Counted from the stretch's first letter, positions 27,247 to 37,696 are shown. The stretch is 64,000 nucleotides of DNA from Corynebacterium kalinowskii (GCF_009734385.1 NZ_CP046452.1:1488001-1552000); one strand, 5' to 3'. A program made the numbers and translations. The notes: generated from the sequence alone by a model not told the origin.

Positions 27247-27585
27247 CTACAGCGCCGCGTCTCCGCGTTCGCCGGTACGGACGCGCACTGCTTCCTCCAC
27301 GTTTGTCACCCAGATCTTGCCATCTCCGACATTCCCCGTTCGTGCGGCCTCGACAATCGCGGAGACAACTTGTTCTTGGAACTGCTCGTGGATCAGGATC
27401 TCGATCTTCGACTTCGCTACGTATTCCGGGTTGTAGTTGGCACCGCGGTACACCTCCTGTTGGGCCTTTTGCATGCCAAAGCCCTGCACATCAGTAACGG
27501 TCATGCCGTGGCATCCCAGCTTCCTCAAGGCATCTCGCACCTCGTCGAGCATGAAGGGCTGAATAACAGCGCTTACTAGTTTCAT
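27247..27585 (-). CDS. glnK: PII-type nitrogen regulatory protein
   Basis: 112 residues; senses 2-oxoglutarate and ATP and controls AmtB and, in corynebacteria, the repressor AmtR. The T-loop YRGANYNPEYVAKSKIE carries the modifiable Y51, and TGNVGDGKIWV is the B-loop. GGAAAG lies before the ATG, which directly follows the amtB stop codon. The modifying enzyme gene glnD, which follows glnK in C. glutamicum, is not found here; ffh starts 88 bases downstream. Confidence 0.93.
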   Translation of the reverse strand: MKLVSAVIQPFMLDEVRDALRKLGCHGMTVTDVQGFGMQKAQQEVYRGANYNPEYVAKSKIEILIHEQFQEQVVSAIVEAARTGNVGDGKIWVTNVEEAVRVRTGERGDAAL

Positions 27586-28887
27586 TTACTTTCCTTCCAT
27601 TCCGAGTGCGTCGTAGGCGGTTTCGCCATGGACATGGGCATCGATGCCCCCGTGTTCAACAGCGCAGTCGACGCGCCATCCGAGAGTCTTTTCGAGTACA
27701 AATCCGATAATTGCGGTAATTACTCCGGCGTAAAGCATCGTCAAGGCTGCGACCACAATCTGTACGATCAGCAGCTTGAAACCATAGGAAATGTCGCCGG
27801 TGAAGATGCCCTTGTCATGGGCAAAAAGTGCCAGGCCGATTGTGCCCCAAATTCCGGCGACGAGGTGCACGCCGACCACGTCGAGCGAGTCATCGAATTT
27901 GAAACGGAACTTCAGCGCCACGCCAAAAGCCGCAAGGAATCCGCCGATAAAACCCAAAATAATCGAGGTCACCGGCATGAGGACTCCTGCCGCCGGGGTG
28001 ATCGAGACAAGTCCAGCGACGACGCCGGAGGCTGCGCCGAGTGAGGTGGCATGGCCGTCGCGAAGCTTTTCGGCGAGCAGCCACCCGAGGATTCCCGCCG
28101 CGGCAGCGCACGTGGTGTTGAGCGTGGCCAGGCCCGCAGTCCACCCCGCGCCGTGCGCCGAGCCGCCGTTGAAGCCGAACCAGCCAAACCACAACAGCGC
28201 AGCGCCGAGCATCACAAAGGGCAGGTTGTGCGGGCGATGCGCGGTGCGCATGAAGGTGTGTCGCTTACCGACGGCAATTGCCAGCAGGAGCGCAGCCGTG
28301 CCGGCGGAAATGTGGATGGCGGTGCCGCCCGCGAAATCGACTGGGGGAACCTTCGCTTCCCCGTCCTCGGAGCCGAACATCCAGGCAGCGACGGAATGCG
28401 CATGCTCGGAAAGGATGCCACCGCCCCAAATCATGTGCGCGAGCGGGAAGTACACGAAGGTCGACCAGAGTGCGGTGAAGACCATCCAGGTGCCGAACTT
28501 CACGCGGTCGGCGAGCGCACCAGAGATTAGTGCACAGGCGATGACGGCAAAGGTGAGTTGGTAGCCGACTTCGATGACGGTCGGGTATCCGTACTTGGAA
28601 ATGACTGGAGCCTCCGAACTTCCGATCGAGTCGCGAAGACCGAAGAACTCGAATGGGTTGGAGAAGATTCCCGCAATGTCTTGGGTTCCATAAGACATCG
28701 ACCAGCCCCAGAGCACGTAGACGACGGCGACAACTCCGAGAGAGCCGAAGGACATCATCATCATGTTCAGCACGGACTTCTGGCGAGACATACCGCCGTA
28801 GAAGAGCGCAAGCGCTGGTGTCATGAGGAGCACCAGCGCTGTCGAGATAAGCATCCAACTTTCGTTGGCAAAGACTTCCGTAGTCAT
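27586..28887 (-). CDS. amtB: Ammonium transporter
   Basis: 433 residues with about eleven membrane helices. The Amt signature DFAGGTAIHISAGTAALLLA, FNGGSAHGAGW and VGVHLVAGIWGT (with pore histidine) are seen. Moves ammonium into the cell; its closing partner GlnK is encoded immediately after. I found no clear AmtR box (CTAT-N6-ATAG) in the short region upstream. Confidence 0.95.
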   Translation of the reverse strand: MTTEVFANESWMLISTALVLLMTPALALFYGGMSRQKSVLNMMMMSFGSLGVVAVVYVLWGWSMSYGTQDIAGIFSNPFEFFGLRDSIGSSEAPVISKYGYPTVIEVGYQLTFAVIACALISGALADRVKFGTWMVFTALWSTFVYFPLAHMIWGGGILSEHAHSVAAWMFGSEDGEAKVPPVDFAGGTAIHISAGTAALLLAIAVGKRHTFMRTAHRPHNLPFVMLGAALLWFGWFGFNGGSAHGAGWTAGLATLNTTCAAAAGILGWLLAEKLRDGHATSLGAASGVVAGLVSITPAAGVLMPVTSIILGFIGGFLAAFGVALKFRFKFDDSLDVVGVHLVAGIWGTIGLALFAHDKGIFTGDISYGFKLLIVQIVVAALTMLYAGVITAIIGFVLEKTLGWRVDCAVEHGGIDAHVHGETAYDALGMEGK

Positions 28888-29002
28888 GACGGGCCTTCTT
28901 TCACAATCAGGGGCCCATCAGTAGCCCAATGCAGAAAAGCATAAGGCTTACTAAGGATGCTGTAGAGAAATAAATTCAGGCGGAGAAATTGCCCGCCAGC
29001 AC

Positions 29003-30706
29003 TTAGGCCAGCAACGCATCGACGAAGCTCTCCACCTCGAATGGGGCCAGATGATCGGCGCCTTCGCCCAGGCCAACGAGCTTGACTGGCACACCGAGTT
29101 CCTCCTGTACCTGGAAGACAATGCCGCCCTTGGCGGTGCCGTCCAGCTTGGTGAGAACCACGCCGGTGATGTCCACAACGTCACGGAAGGTGCGCGCCTG
29201 CATGAGGCCATTTTGTCCCACAGTGGCGTCCAGCACCAAGAGAACCTCGTCGACCTTGGCCTTCTTCTCCACCACGCGCTTGACCTTACCCAGCTGATCC
29301 ATCAGACCGACTGAGGTGTGGAGACGACCGGCGGTATCGATAAGCACCACATCTGCTTGCGTCTCGACGCCCTTGGCCACGGCATCGAAAGCAACCGATG
29401 CCGGGTCTGCGCCTTCGGCGCCACGGACGGTCTCAGCTCCGACGCGGCGACCCCAGGTTTCGAGCTGGTCGGCAGCAGCGGCACGGAAAGTATCGGCTGC
29501 GCCGAGCAGTACCTTGTGTCCCATGGAGACAAGGACGCGGGCGAGCTTTCCGGTCGTGGTGGTCTTGCCGGTGCCGTTCACACCGACGATGAGGACGACG
29601 GCTGGCTTGCCCTCGTAAGGCATGGCCTTAATGGAACGGTCAAGCTCCGGCTTTCCTGCCTCGATCAGCGTCTCCCGCAGCATCGCCTTGGCTTGTGCTT
29701 CACTTTCCACGCCTCGCTCGGCAATCTTGGCCCGGAGCGACTCCACAACCTTCACGGTGGTGGCGGTACCAAGGTCAGCCATAATCAGCTGGTCTTCGAT
29801 CTCTTCCCAGGCATCCTCATCAAGGTCGCCCGCGGTGAGCATGCCAAGTACGGATTGGCCAAGGAAGTTGTTGGACTTGACCAGCTTGCCACGCAGCTTG
29901 CCCAGGCGTCCTGCCGCTGGTTCGATGTCGTCGAGCGGGGCAGGTGCTGGAGCCGGCGCGGTGCTCGGAACTGGGGTTTCCTCCAGCGCACGCTCGGCGG
30001 CATCGACGGTAACAGCTGCAGCCTCGGCGGCTTCTTCCGCTTCCTGTGTGGTTTCCTGCTCGGCGGCAACTGGGGACTCTTGTGCCTTGTCCTCGGTCGG
30101 GGCTTCAACCGGTTCTTCCACTACTGGGGATTCGGTTTCTTCATCAAGTTCATCGAGCTCAGGGATTTCCTTGAGGACTTCATCTTCTTGCTCGATATCC
30201 GGTTGACCAGCTGGCTCGACCGTTGGCTCTTCTTCCGGGTCGGCATCAGGGTCAACTACCGGCTCAGGAGCTACCTCTTCAGCAACTTCCTGTGCAATCG
30301 GCGTCGCAGCAATCGGCGTGGCGGCAGAAACCGGTGCCTCGACTGGGACGTCCACCTGTGGCTCTTCTGGGATCTCCGGGACCACCGGAACCACTGGCGC
30401 TGCTGCGGGTGCCGCTGGAGCTTTGACCTCAGGTTCTTGCATTTTGAGTGGTTGCGCAGCGGCTGGCTGCGGAGCATCGAGCTTCTGATTATCAAGAAGA
30501 ACTGGTTCTGTTTCCTTCGCTGGAGCAAAATTGAACCCGCCGGTAGCAGTGTAATTGCCACTCTTTTCTTCGCGGGTCAGTTCCTTTGGCGCTTCTTCCT
30601 TGGTAAAAGAGACCGTCTTTTCCTTTTTGCGCTTGTTGCCAAGCGCAATGACAACAATGAGGAGGAGCAGAAGAAGGACAACGGCGCCGATAATCAGGTA
30701 AGTCAT
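29003..30706 (-). CDS. ftsY: Signal recognition particle receptor FtsY
   Basis: 567 residues from the third ATG (30706), which has GGAAG 9 bases upstream; two ATGs lie just before it. An N-terminal membrane helix (3-23, LIIGAVVLLLLLLIVVIAL) is followed by a long acidic Pro/Glu/Val-rich A domain (to about 260) and the NG GTPase with GVNGTGKTTTTGKLA, DTAGRLH and TKLDGTAKGG. The membrane helix replaces the peripheral anchoring of E. coli FtsY. Confidence 0.95.
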   Translation of the reverse strand: MTYLIIGAVVLLLLLLIVVIALGNKRKKEKTVSFTKEEAPKELTREEKSGNYTATGGFNFAPAKETEPVLLDNQKLDAPQPAAAQPLKMQEPEVKAPAAPAAAPVVPVVPEIPEEPQVDVPVEAPVSAATPIAATPIAQEVAEEVAPEPVVDPDADPEEEPTVEPAGQPDIEQEDEVLKEIPELDELDEETESPVVEEPVEAPTEDKAQESPVAAEQETTQEAEEAAEAAAVTVDAAERALEETPVPSTAPAPAPAPLDDIEPAAGRLGKLRGKLVKSNNFLGQSVLGMLTAGDLDEDAWEEIEDQLIMADLGTATTVKVVESLRAKIAERGVESEAQAKAMLRETLIEAGKPELDRSIKAMPYEGKPAVVLIVGVNGTGKTTTTGKLARVLVSMGHKVLLGAADTFRAAAADQLETWGRRVGAETVRGAEGADPASVAFDAVAKGVETQADVVLIDTAGRLHTSVGLMDQLGKVKRVVEKKAKVDEVLLVLDATVGQNGLMQARTFRDVVDITGVVLTKLDGTAKGGIVFQVQEELGVPVKLVGLGEGADHLAPFEVESFVDALLA

Positions 30707-30832
30707 AGTCATGGCTTCCATCTTGGCAGTAGTGCCTACTAGGCTGCCACTTTTCCCTCAAACTGCTACCACCCGTTGCTGGCTTCTCGACGCCCCAGAT
30801 CTTCCCAACGAGGACCCACGCAGCCTACCTGG

Positions 30833-33800
30833 CTACATTCCCGGATACTTGACCGCCAAGACCATAGCTTCTGCTGCGACCAAATCTGCGGTGACCAGAT
30901 CCGGCACAATCTCAGCTAGCTCTGCCCACTCTCCCGCTGCTTTGAGCAGCAATTTAGGTTTGCCCATGAGTCCATGGGCGTGCATACGAGCTGCCAACGC
31001 GAAGACCATGGACACCACGGGGACCAGCGCCCAATGGTTCTCTCGTGCATTGGTGTCCACGCCATCAAGCTTGTCGAAGCGCACACGAGCGGATGCGTAC
31101 ACAGCTTTGTTTGCGCCCTTGAGCGCGCGCAGGGTGCTGACGGCTGCTTGAATCAGTTCCTCGTCAATCAGAGAGGTCAACTCGGCGCGCTTGTGGAAGG
31201 TCTCCATCACGGCAAGTAGACGCGAGGTGTCATCCATGATTGCTCCAGGAACCATATCGCCTTGGGCGAAAAGCACACCGAGCAGCGCCTGCTGCTGTGC
31301 TTCGTCCATCATCGCGAGCTGGACAGTACTGCGATCGATGCAGGCGGTATCGAGCGTATTGTCACGTCCAGTGGACAGCGCTTCAACCAGGCGCTTTCCA
31401 GCGAGCGCTTCCAGTTCTTTCACCACCGGACGCACCGGCTGTTCACCTTCGATCAGACCAGGCAACTGACCGAGTAGCTCCAAAGCACCAATCCAAGGAC
31501 TGCGATGCTTCGACGATCCGTCTGCAGCGGAGAACGGTCCCAGGATGAGGCCGGAAGAAATAATCCTGCCCGGCTGCAGTTCTGCCGGAACCAGGGAGCT
31601 TGACAATGCGTCCAACGCGGCGCTTGGGTTCGAGCGCAGTGCAGTGAGCACCGCTTCCCTATCGCCAAGCTCGCCCTTCCAAGACGCCAGGTAGTCCCAC
31701 AGCACGGGCATGAGACGAGGATCGTTCGGAGCGGTGTCTTCCTCACCAGCTAAAAACGCGGAGAGCTGCGCGAAGGCAGGTTCTGGATCCTGGTAGCAGC
31801 CAGCTTGTGGCAGGCGAATAGCAGCTTCCGTCGGTGCATACGGGGCGCGCAGGATGTTGAAAGGATCATCAGAGTGCACGTCCACGATAAGGTCGCCGGC
31901 GCCCACCAGGTCGGCTGGCAACGCAGTGTCGCGAGTCAGGGCCAAAGAGCGAGCCGGTACCCATGGCGCAGCGGCGAGCCAGATCCAGGCTGCGAGGCCA
32001 TCGCCGTCGATAAGCAGGCGGTCCTCGGCGAGCTCGAGCGAGGTAAACGCAGGCTGCGAGGTGATGTCGGCAAGGTTGACCGAAGCGCGTTTCTTGCTGC
32101 GCGGGTCCGTCCATTCAAGTTCGAGGCGGCCCCCCATCATGGTCGTGGCTGGAAGCAGCGCCTCGTAGGTGTAGTCGTCCTCGGTGGTCAGCTTGACGGT
32201 GCGCACTGGTGCGCCGTGCTGGTTGCGCAGCGAAACCTGTGGGCGACCAAGTCCTTGACCGGCACGGATCCGGATCGGGCGGGCGGGGTCGATGTCCGAC
32301 GCACGGCACGAGATGCGGGCGGTGCGCCACACCGCAGGCTTGCCGACGAGCGGGAGTTCAAACTGTAGACGCGGCGGCGTAAACCTTAGTGGCAGTTGAT
32401 CACCGACCTCAGTGGTGATCGCGAATGTCGCTTCTGCGGCATCTGGCGCCACGGAAATCTCCGCTGGGGTGACGTCGGATTCCTTAAATGTCGGCTTGAC
32501 CAGGAGCACGGCCTCGGAAAGCCCACCAGCTGCCGGGATGCGCACTGAACGCACCAAACCTGCGAAATCGGTGGAGGCAGCCATGCCCTCGACAATGGCG
32601 AACTCGTGACGGAAAGACTCGTTGCGCGGGCCGCGGATGCGGACGAGGTATTCACCAACCCACGGATCGTCGTAGGCCTCGGGGTCGAAGATCTCGAAGC
32701 TGCCGCCCTCGGCGGGAACCTCCAGCGGCTCCTCTTGGGATACTTCCTCGCCGGACGCGCCGGCACCAACGAAGGAGGAAATAGACAAATACCAGGTCTC
32801 ATCGGCGCCTGACAGAGTGGGCGGGAAATCCGCAATCAGGCTGACGCTATGAACCTTGAGACCAGAGGTCGTGCGGATGTTGTCGATGGCGGGAGCCGGA
32901 TCGCGGAATGTCACGCGCTGACGCGGGCTGATGGCACGAACAGGACGAACTGGTGAGATCTGTTGGCCGGGGCGAACGAGCTGGATCGAATCTGCCGCTG
33001 TGGTATCCAAAATATGACAAATCCATGCATCCCAGCCCTCGATGGCAAATTGCTCAACCTCGGGCAGTGGCTTAGAGGTCACTACATCTACGAGCGTGGC
33101 GTCCTCGGGAGCGATGACCGACAACGAGGCATAGTGCAGCGTCATCTTCGAGGACATGTCGTGTCCCTTAGGACTAAAGACCAATACCGGGTCTTCGGAG
33201 TCAATGACAGGCACATTCCAGGTGATGTTGTTCGTTGAGTCAACAACGGTCAGTTCGCGAATTGGCCGATCCAGCGTGATGTCCAGAGCCTCGGAAAACG
33301 GCGAGGTATCGCCCCACGGGCGCCCGGTTCGGTAGATCCGGGTGGTGCCCTCCATGCTGACCCGCCACACGATCTCATGGTCTTCAGCTACTCGCTGCTC
33401 GGGCAGTCGCAGGCAGACCTTGCGGCGGTTAGCATCCAAAATGATGCGTGGACGCAGCTCTCGGGTGGCAACTCCCACCGCCGTGCGACGATTCTCCGTT
33501 CCGGCAGGACGTTCTTTCAACTCCTCCACCACGGAATCGCTGACCAATGGAGCCAGCGCCAGGTGGGAGCGATCCCGATCCAACCAGGAATTCGGATGTT
33601 CCAGGGAGAAAGCGCGCACCTCAGCGATGTCTGCGAACAGCTGCTCATGGAAGGGGCTGAGTGGGATGCCCAGCTCAGCGGGATCGAAATCGCCATCCAT
33701 GGCTTCCAACACATCGGGGATCTTCGCGCTGGTCACGCCGGTGTGAAGTTCCAAGGCCAGCACCGGATCCTCCGAGCCGACGTACAGCCCGGTCTTTTCC

Positions 33801-34159
33801 AACAGCTCGAAGACTTTCCCAGCCACCACCGAGGCGAGAGAGGCATCGATTTCCAGTCCGGCACAGTACTCAGTAAAGAACTGTTCTTTCTCCACCATGC
33901 GCGAAGCACGCTTAATCAGCGTGGCTGAAGTGAGCGCGGGCATGACGTCGATAAGCGCGGCGAAATCCGCACCGGCGGAGAGCTGACGGCGCACGAAGGT
34001 ACCGAAGAAACGCTCGATGCGCTGGAGCTCGTCACGTCCGAGTCCGGAGTGGGGAAAGAAGTCGATGTCGGCGAGGGTTTGACTCAGTTGAAGCTCGGTT
34101 TGTGATGCCCATCCGAGGAGAGAGTCCTGCAAATCCGCAATAGGCTGGCCGCCGCTCAA
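30833..34159 (-). CDS. Large conserved-type protein of unknown function between ftsY and smc
   Basis: 1108 residues, starting with TTG (34159), which has AAAGGA upstream. No signal peptide, membrane helix or nucleotide-binding motif is visible. Residues about 1-210 are helical; about 210-760 look like several beta-sandwich domains (repeated WxxW or Y-V-beta strand patterns); the last 330 residues are alpha-helical with HWALVPVVSMVFALAARMHA near the C-terminus. I do not recognise a family, although corynebacteria appear to keep a gene of this size at this place. It lies 24 bases downstream of smc and is probably cotranscribed with it. Confidence 0.8.
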   Translation of the reverse strand: MSGGQPIADLQDSLLGWASQTELQLSQTLADIDFFPHSGLGRDELQRIERFFGTFVRRQLSAGADFAALIDVMPALTSATLIKRASRMVEKEQFFTEYCAGLEIDASLASVVAGKVFELLEKTGLYVGSEDPVLALELHTGVTSAKIPDVLEAMDGDFDPAELGIPLSPFHEQLFADIAEVRAFSLEHPNSWLDRDRSHLALAPLVSDSVVEELKERPAGTENRRTAVGVATRELRPRIILDANRRKVCLRLPEQRVAEDHEIVWRVSMEGTTRIYRTGRPWGDTSPFSEALDITLDRPIRELTVVDSTNNITWNVPVIDSEDPVLVFSPKGHDMSSKMTLHYASLSVIAPEDATLVDVVTSKPLPEVEQFAIEGWDAWICHILDTTAADSIQLVRPGQQISPVRPVRAISPRQRVTFRDPAPAIDNIRTTSGLKVHSVSLIADFPPTLSGADETWYLSISSFVGAGASGEEVSQEEPLEVPAEGGSFEIFDPEAYDDPWVGEYLVRIRGPRNESFRHEFAIVEGMAASTDFAGLVRSVRIPAAGGLSEAVLLVKPTFKESDVTPAEISVAPDAAEATFAITTEVGDQLPLRFTPPRLQFELPLVGKPAVWRTARISCRASDIDPARPIRIRAGQGLGRPQVSLRNQHGAPVRTVKLTTEDDYTYEALLPATTMMGGRLELEWTDPRSKKRASVNLADITSQPAFTSLELAEDRLLIDGDGLAAWIWLAAAPWVPARSLALTRDTALPADLVGAGDLIVDVHSDDPFNILRAPYAPTEAAIRLPQAGCYQDPEPAFAQLSAFLAGEEDTAPNDPRLMPVLWDYLASWKGELGDREAVLTALRSNPSAALDALSSSLVPAELQPGRIISSGLILGPFSAADGSSKHRSPWIGALELLGQLPGLIEGEQPVRPVVKELEALAGKRLVEALSTGRDNTLDTACIDRSTVQLAMMDEAQQQALLGVLFAQGDMVPGAIMDDTSRLLAVMETFHKRAELTSLIDEELIQAAVSTLRALKGANKAVYASARVRFDKLDGVDTNARENHWALVPVVSMVFALAARMHAHGLMGKPKLLLKAAGEWAELAEIVPDLVTADLVAAEAMVLAVKYPGM

Positions 34160-34183
34160 TGTTCTTCCTTTCGTAGCTAACCC

Positions 34184-37100
34184 TTAAGTTGTAGCAGGAC
34201 TCATGCGCTGGCTGATAACGCGGGTGACGCCATCGCCTCGCATGGTCACGCCGTAGAGAACGTTTGCCACGTCCATCGTAGGCTTTTGGTGCGTAATCAC
34301 GATGAGCTGAGAGCTTTCCCGCAGCTTTTCAAACAGGGCGATGAGGCGGCGCAGGTTGGTATCATCGAGCGCCGCTTCCACCTCGTCCATGACGTAGAAC
34401 GGGCTCGGGCGTGCCTGGAAAATGGCCACCAGCATGGCGAGCGCCGTGAGGGACTTCTCGCCACCGGACAGCAGCGTGAGGCGCTTGACTCGCTTGCCTG
34501 GCGGGCGCGCCTCAACTTCGATGCCGGTGGTCAGCATGTCGTCTGGGTCGGTGAGCACTAGCCTGCCCTCACCGCCCGGGAACAAGGTGGCAAAGACGGC
34601 AGGGAATTCGCGCTCCACGTCGTGCCAGGCATCGGTGAACAGCTGCAGGATTTGCTTATCGACGTCCTCGATCACCTCCGACAGGTCCTTCCGGGCCTGC
34701 TGCACGTCATTGAGCTGACCGGCGAGGTATTCGTAGCGCTCCTCCAGCGCTTTGAACTCCTCCAGCGCGAGTGGGTTCACCTTGCCGAGCGAGGCCAAGG
34801 CCTTCTCCGCCTTCTTCAGCCGGGCAAGCTCGGCTCCCTTGTCAAAGTCTTCTGCAGGCGCGTAATCGCTGAGCAGAACCTCCACCGGCACGCCTAATTG
34901 TTCCTCGGCCTGTGCCTGCGCTTCCTCGATGCGGACCTGAGCTTGCGAACGAGCGATATCTGAGGCGTGCTTGGAATCGCTGAACTTATTGAGCTGTTGC
35001 TGCAGCTGACGAGTCTGTTCCTTCACCGTGTGCAGCTTGGAGTTCAACAGGTTCTTGTTTTCCGCGGTACGTACGCGCTGCTGCTCTGCCTGAGCGAGCG
35101 CCTCCGAGACACGGTCCTTAATGAGGGACGCATTACGTTCGACGGCCCGGGCCAGCTCAGCGGCAGCCCGGCGCGATGCCATCGCGGCTTCATGTCGCGC
35201 CTTCGCCTGACGTTCGTGCTGGGCCTGGCGCCGCAGTTGGTCAGCGCGCCCGCGGGATTGTCCGGCCCGCTCTTCTGCAGTGCGCAGGGATAGGCGTGCT
35301 TCCATGTCCATGGCCTTGACTTGGGCCAGGGCTGCCTGGGCGGCGTCGCGCTCCTCGGTGGAGGGTTCTTCTTCGTCTTGGTCCTCCACGCGTGCGAGGC
35401 GGTCGAGTGTCTCATCCAGCTTCTGCTGTGCCTCGATTGCACGCAGTTCTGCCTGCTGCACGCGGGCAGCCATGCGTTCGTGTTCGTTCTTGCTGGCCCC
35501 AGCCTGCTTTTCCAATCGGAGAACGTCGCGTTCCAACGCTCCCAGGTTGGTGTCATGCTCCCGTAGCGCGGACTTGGCTCCTGCTGCGGCTACGCGGGCT
35601 TCCTCTGCGGCCTGGACTGCGCCTTCGAAGGTACCAGCGATGTCCGCGAGCTCCGCCTTAGCTTGTTTGAGTTCCGCCTTAGCCTCGGCGATGTGCGCCG
35701 CAGTCTCCACGGCATTCGTCCCCGAGCCGACTGCGACCCAGCCTTCTCCCCTGAGCGTGCCGTCAAGAGTGACTGCGCGCAGACGAGGGTCCTGCTCGAC
35801 CACGGTCTGAGCCAGGGCTGCGTCGGTGACCAGCACGACGTCGGCAAGCAAGCGCGTGAGCGGGCGGGCAAAGCGCTTATCGACGTCCACCTCGTCCAAC
35901 AGCCACGTGGCACCCTTCGGCAGCGTGGTGTCCATGCGCCACTCGGTTTTGTCAGACACCTCGATGAGCACGGTGCGGGTGATGTCGGTGCTGCCAATTT
36001 CTTGGAGGGCCGCGCCAATATCGCTGCCGCTGAGGGCCTCCGCGATCGGGCCAAGCGCTGCTGACAGCGCGGTCTCGCGGCCCTTGTGTGGGGTGATGAT
36101 CTCGGTGATTGGTGCCCAACCCTCGAGGTTGACCTCGTGCTTGGGCGCGGTTTGCTGCAGCGTTTCGATGCGTGATTCCCATTTGGACACGGCGCGCTCT
36201 AGGTCGCGCTGCTGCGTGCGCAACTGTTCCAGGCGAGACTCCGCCGCGCCCGCCTCGGCGGCGGCACGGGTATGCGCCTCCTCCAGGGGTTGTCGCGCCT
36301 TGCGCAGCTCGGCCATTTCCTCGGCGAGGCCAGTTTGCTCGGACGTGGCTTTTTGCGCACGCTCCAAGGTCAATTCGAGTTCTTCTGTGAGTCGCTCGGC
36401 CTCGGCTTGGCTCGTGCCCACCTGGGCTCGGTGGGTTTCCTCCGCTGCGAGCAGGCGAACTACGCCTTCGCGGCGGTCGGCGATCGCGCGCACTCGGGCT
36501 AAGTGTTCTTTATCGGCTCGCTTCAAGGAGTCTTCGTGGGTTTCTACCTCTTCGCGGATAGATTCGAGGCGTTCTCGGGCGATTTCAACGGCCTGGTCGA
36601 GCTCTTGTTGTTGGCGCTCCGCCTGCTCAGCTCTGCGTTCAAGGTCATCTGGGTCAGGTCCGGAGTATGGGACCTCTGGAGCTGCTTTGGCACGGTCGGC
36701 TGCGATGCGCACGGTAGCTGATACGCGCTCTGCCAGGGCCGAGAGCTGAAACCACAACTGCTGCGCGTCGTCGGATTCTTTGGTCGCCTGCTCCACCAGC
36801 GCCTCGAGCTCCATGCTTTCGCCGGTAGCTTCCTCCAGCTGATCGCTGAGGGCCTCTACCTGTTCCTTCAACATGCGGGCTTGCTGCTCGACATTGCTGA
36901 GATTGTCTTGCAATTCCACCAGGTTAGCGCCCGCAATGCGCAGGCGTGCGTCTCGCACATCAGCTTGCACAGTGGCGGCTTTCTGGGCGGTCTCTGCCTG
37001 GCGAGCTAGCGGCTTGAGCTGCCGCTTCAACTCGTCGGTCAGATCTTCCAGTCGGTCCAGGTTGGCCTGCATGTTCACCAACTTGCGCTGGGCTTTTTCT

Positions 37101-37621
37101 TTACGACGCCGGTGCTTGAGCACACCCGCTGCCTCTTCGATGAACGCGCGGCGCTCCTCAGGGCGCGACTCCAGGATCTGAGCTAGGCGCCCCTGCCCCA
37201 CGATCACGTGCATCTCGCGGCCGATTCCGGAATCTGAGAGCAGCTCCTGCACATCCATCAGACGGGCTTTGGAGCCGTTGATCTCATACTCACTGGCGCC
37301 GTCGCGGAACATGCGGCGGGTAATGGACACTTCCGAGTACTCGATCGGTAGCACGCCGTCAGAGTTGTCGATGGTGAGTGTCACTTCGGCGCGGCCAAGC
37401 GCCTGGCGGTCTCCGGCGCCGGCGAAGATGACATCTTCCATCTTGCCGCCACGCAGCGTTTTCGCGGAGTGCTCGCCCATCACCCACGCCAATGCGTCCA
37501 CCACGTTGGATTTGCCCGAACCATTCGGGCCGACCACGGCGCAGATGCCGGGTTCAAATTTTAGGGTCGTCGCTGACGCAAAGGACTTAAATCCCTTCAG
37601 CGTCAACGATTTCAAATGCAC
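34184..37621 (-). CDS. smc: Chromosome segregation protein SMC
   Basis: 1145 residues from GTG 37621, chosen because MHLKSLTLKGFKSFA is the normal SMC start. TATTAT lies 6 bases before it and no Shine-Dalgarno is present, so it may be leaderless. Walker A GPNGSGKS (31-38), a long coiled coil, a hinge near 500-650, a second coiled coil, then the signature LSGGEKSLTALAML and Walker B PFYVMDEVEAALDD. Condenses and organises the chromosome with ScpA/ScpB. Confidence 0.96.
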   Translation of the reverse strand: MHLKSLTLKGFKSFASATTLKFEPGICAVVGPNGSGKSNVVDALAWVMGEHSAKTLRGGKMEDVIFAGAGDRQALGRAEVTLTIDNSDGVLPIEYSEVSITRRMFRDGASEYEINGSKARLMDVQELLSDSGIGREMHVIVGQGRLAQILESRPEERRAFIEEAAGVLKHRRRKEKAQRKLVNMQANLDRLEDLTDELKRQLKPLARQAETAQKAATVQADVRDARLRIAGANLVELQDNLSNVEQQARMLKEQVEALSDQLEEATGESMELEALVEQATKESDDAQQLWFQLSALAERVSATVRIAADRAKAAPEVPYSGPDPDDLERRAEQAERQQQELDQAVEIARERLESIREEVETHEDSLKRADKEHLARVRAIADRREGVVRLLAAEETHRAQVGTSQAEAERLTEELELTLERAQKATSEQTGLAEEMAELRKARQPLEEAHTRAAAEAGAAESRLEQLRTQQRDLERAVSKWESRIETLQQTAPKHEVNLEGWAPITEIITPHKGRETALSAALGPIAEALSGSDIGAALQEIGSTDITRTVLIEVSDKTEWRMDTTLPKGATWLLDEVDVDKRFARPLTRLLADVVLVTDAALAQTVVEQDPRLRAVTLDGTLRGEGWVAVGSGTNAVETAAHIAEAKAELKQAKAELADIAGTFEGAVQAAEEARVAAAGAKSALREHDTNLGALERDVLRLEKQAGASKNEHERMAARVQQAELRAIEAQQKLDETLDRLARVEDQDEEEPSTEERDAAQAALAQVKAMDMEARLSLRTAEERAGQSRGRADQLRRQAQHERQAKARHEAAMASRRAAAELARAVERNASLIKDRVSEALAQAEQQRVRTAENKNLLNSKLHTVKEQTRQLQQQLNKFSDSKHASDIARSQAQVRIEEAQAQAEEQLGVPVEVLLSDYAPAEDFDKGAELARLKKAEKALASLGKVNPLALEEFKALEERYEYLAGQLNDVQQARKDLSEVIEDVDKQILQLFTDAWHDVEREFPAVFATLFPGGEGRLVLTDPDDMLTTGIEVEARPPGKRVKRLTLLSGGEKSLTALAMLVAIFQARPSPFYVMDEVEAALDDTNLRRLIALFEKLRESSQLIVITHQKPTMDVANVLYGVTMRGDGVTRVISQRMSPATT

Positions 37622-37696
37622 TGGTAGATAATAACACCGGGCGGATTTGATTAGGGAGACCCACAAAGGAGAGTCGGAGCAATTAAGCTCCCTCGC

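Noticed and set aside
27586..29002. Search for an AmtR operator upstream of amtB
   Set aside because: No CTAT-N6-ATAG sequence in the region before amtB.
29318..30742. 474-codon plus-strand frame opposite ftsY
   Set aside because: Low-complexity shadow of the acidic FtsY domain; composition is unlike a real protein.
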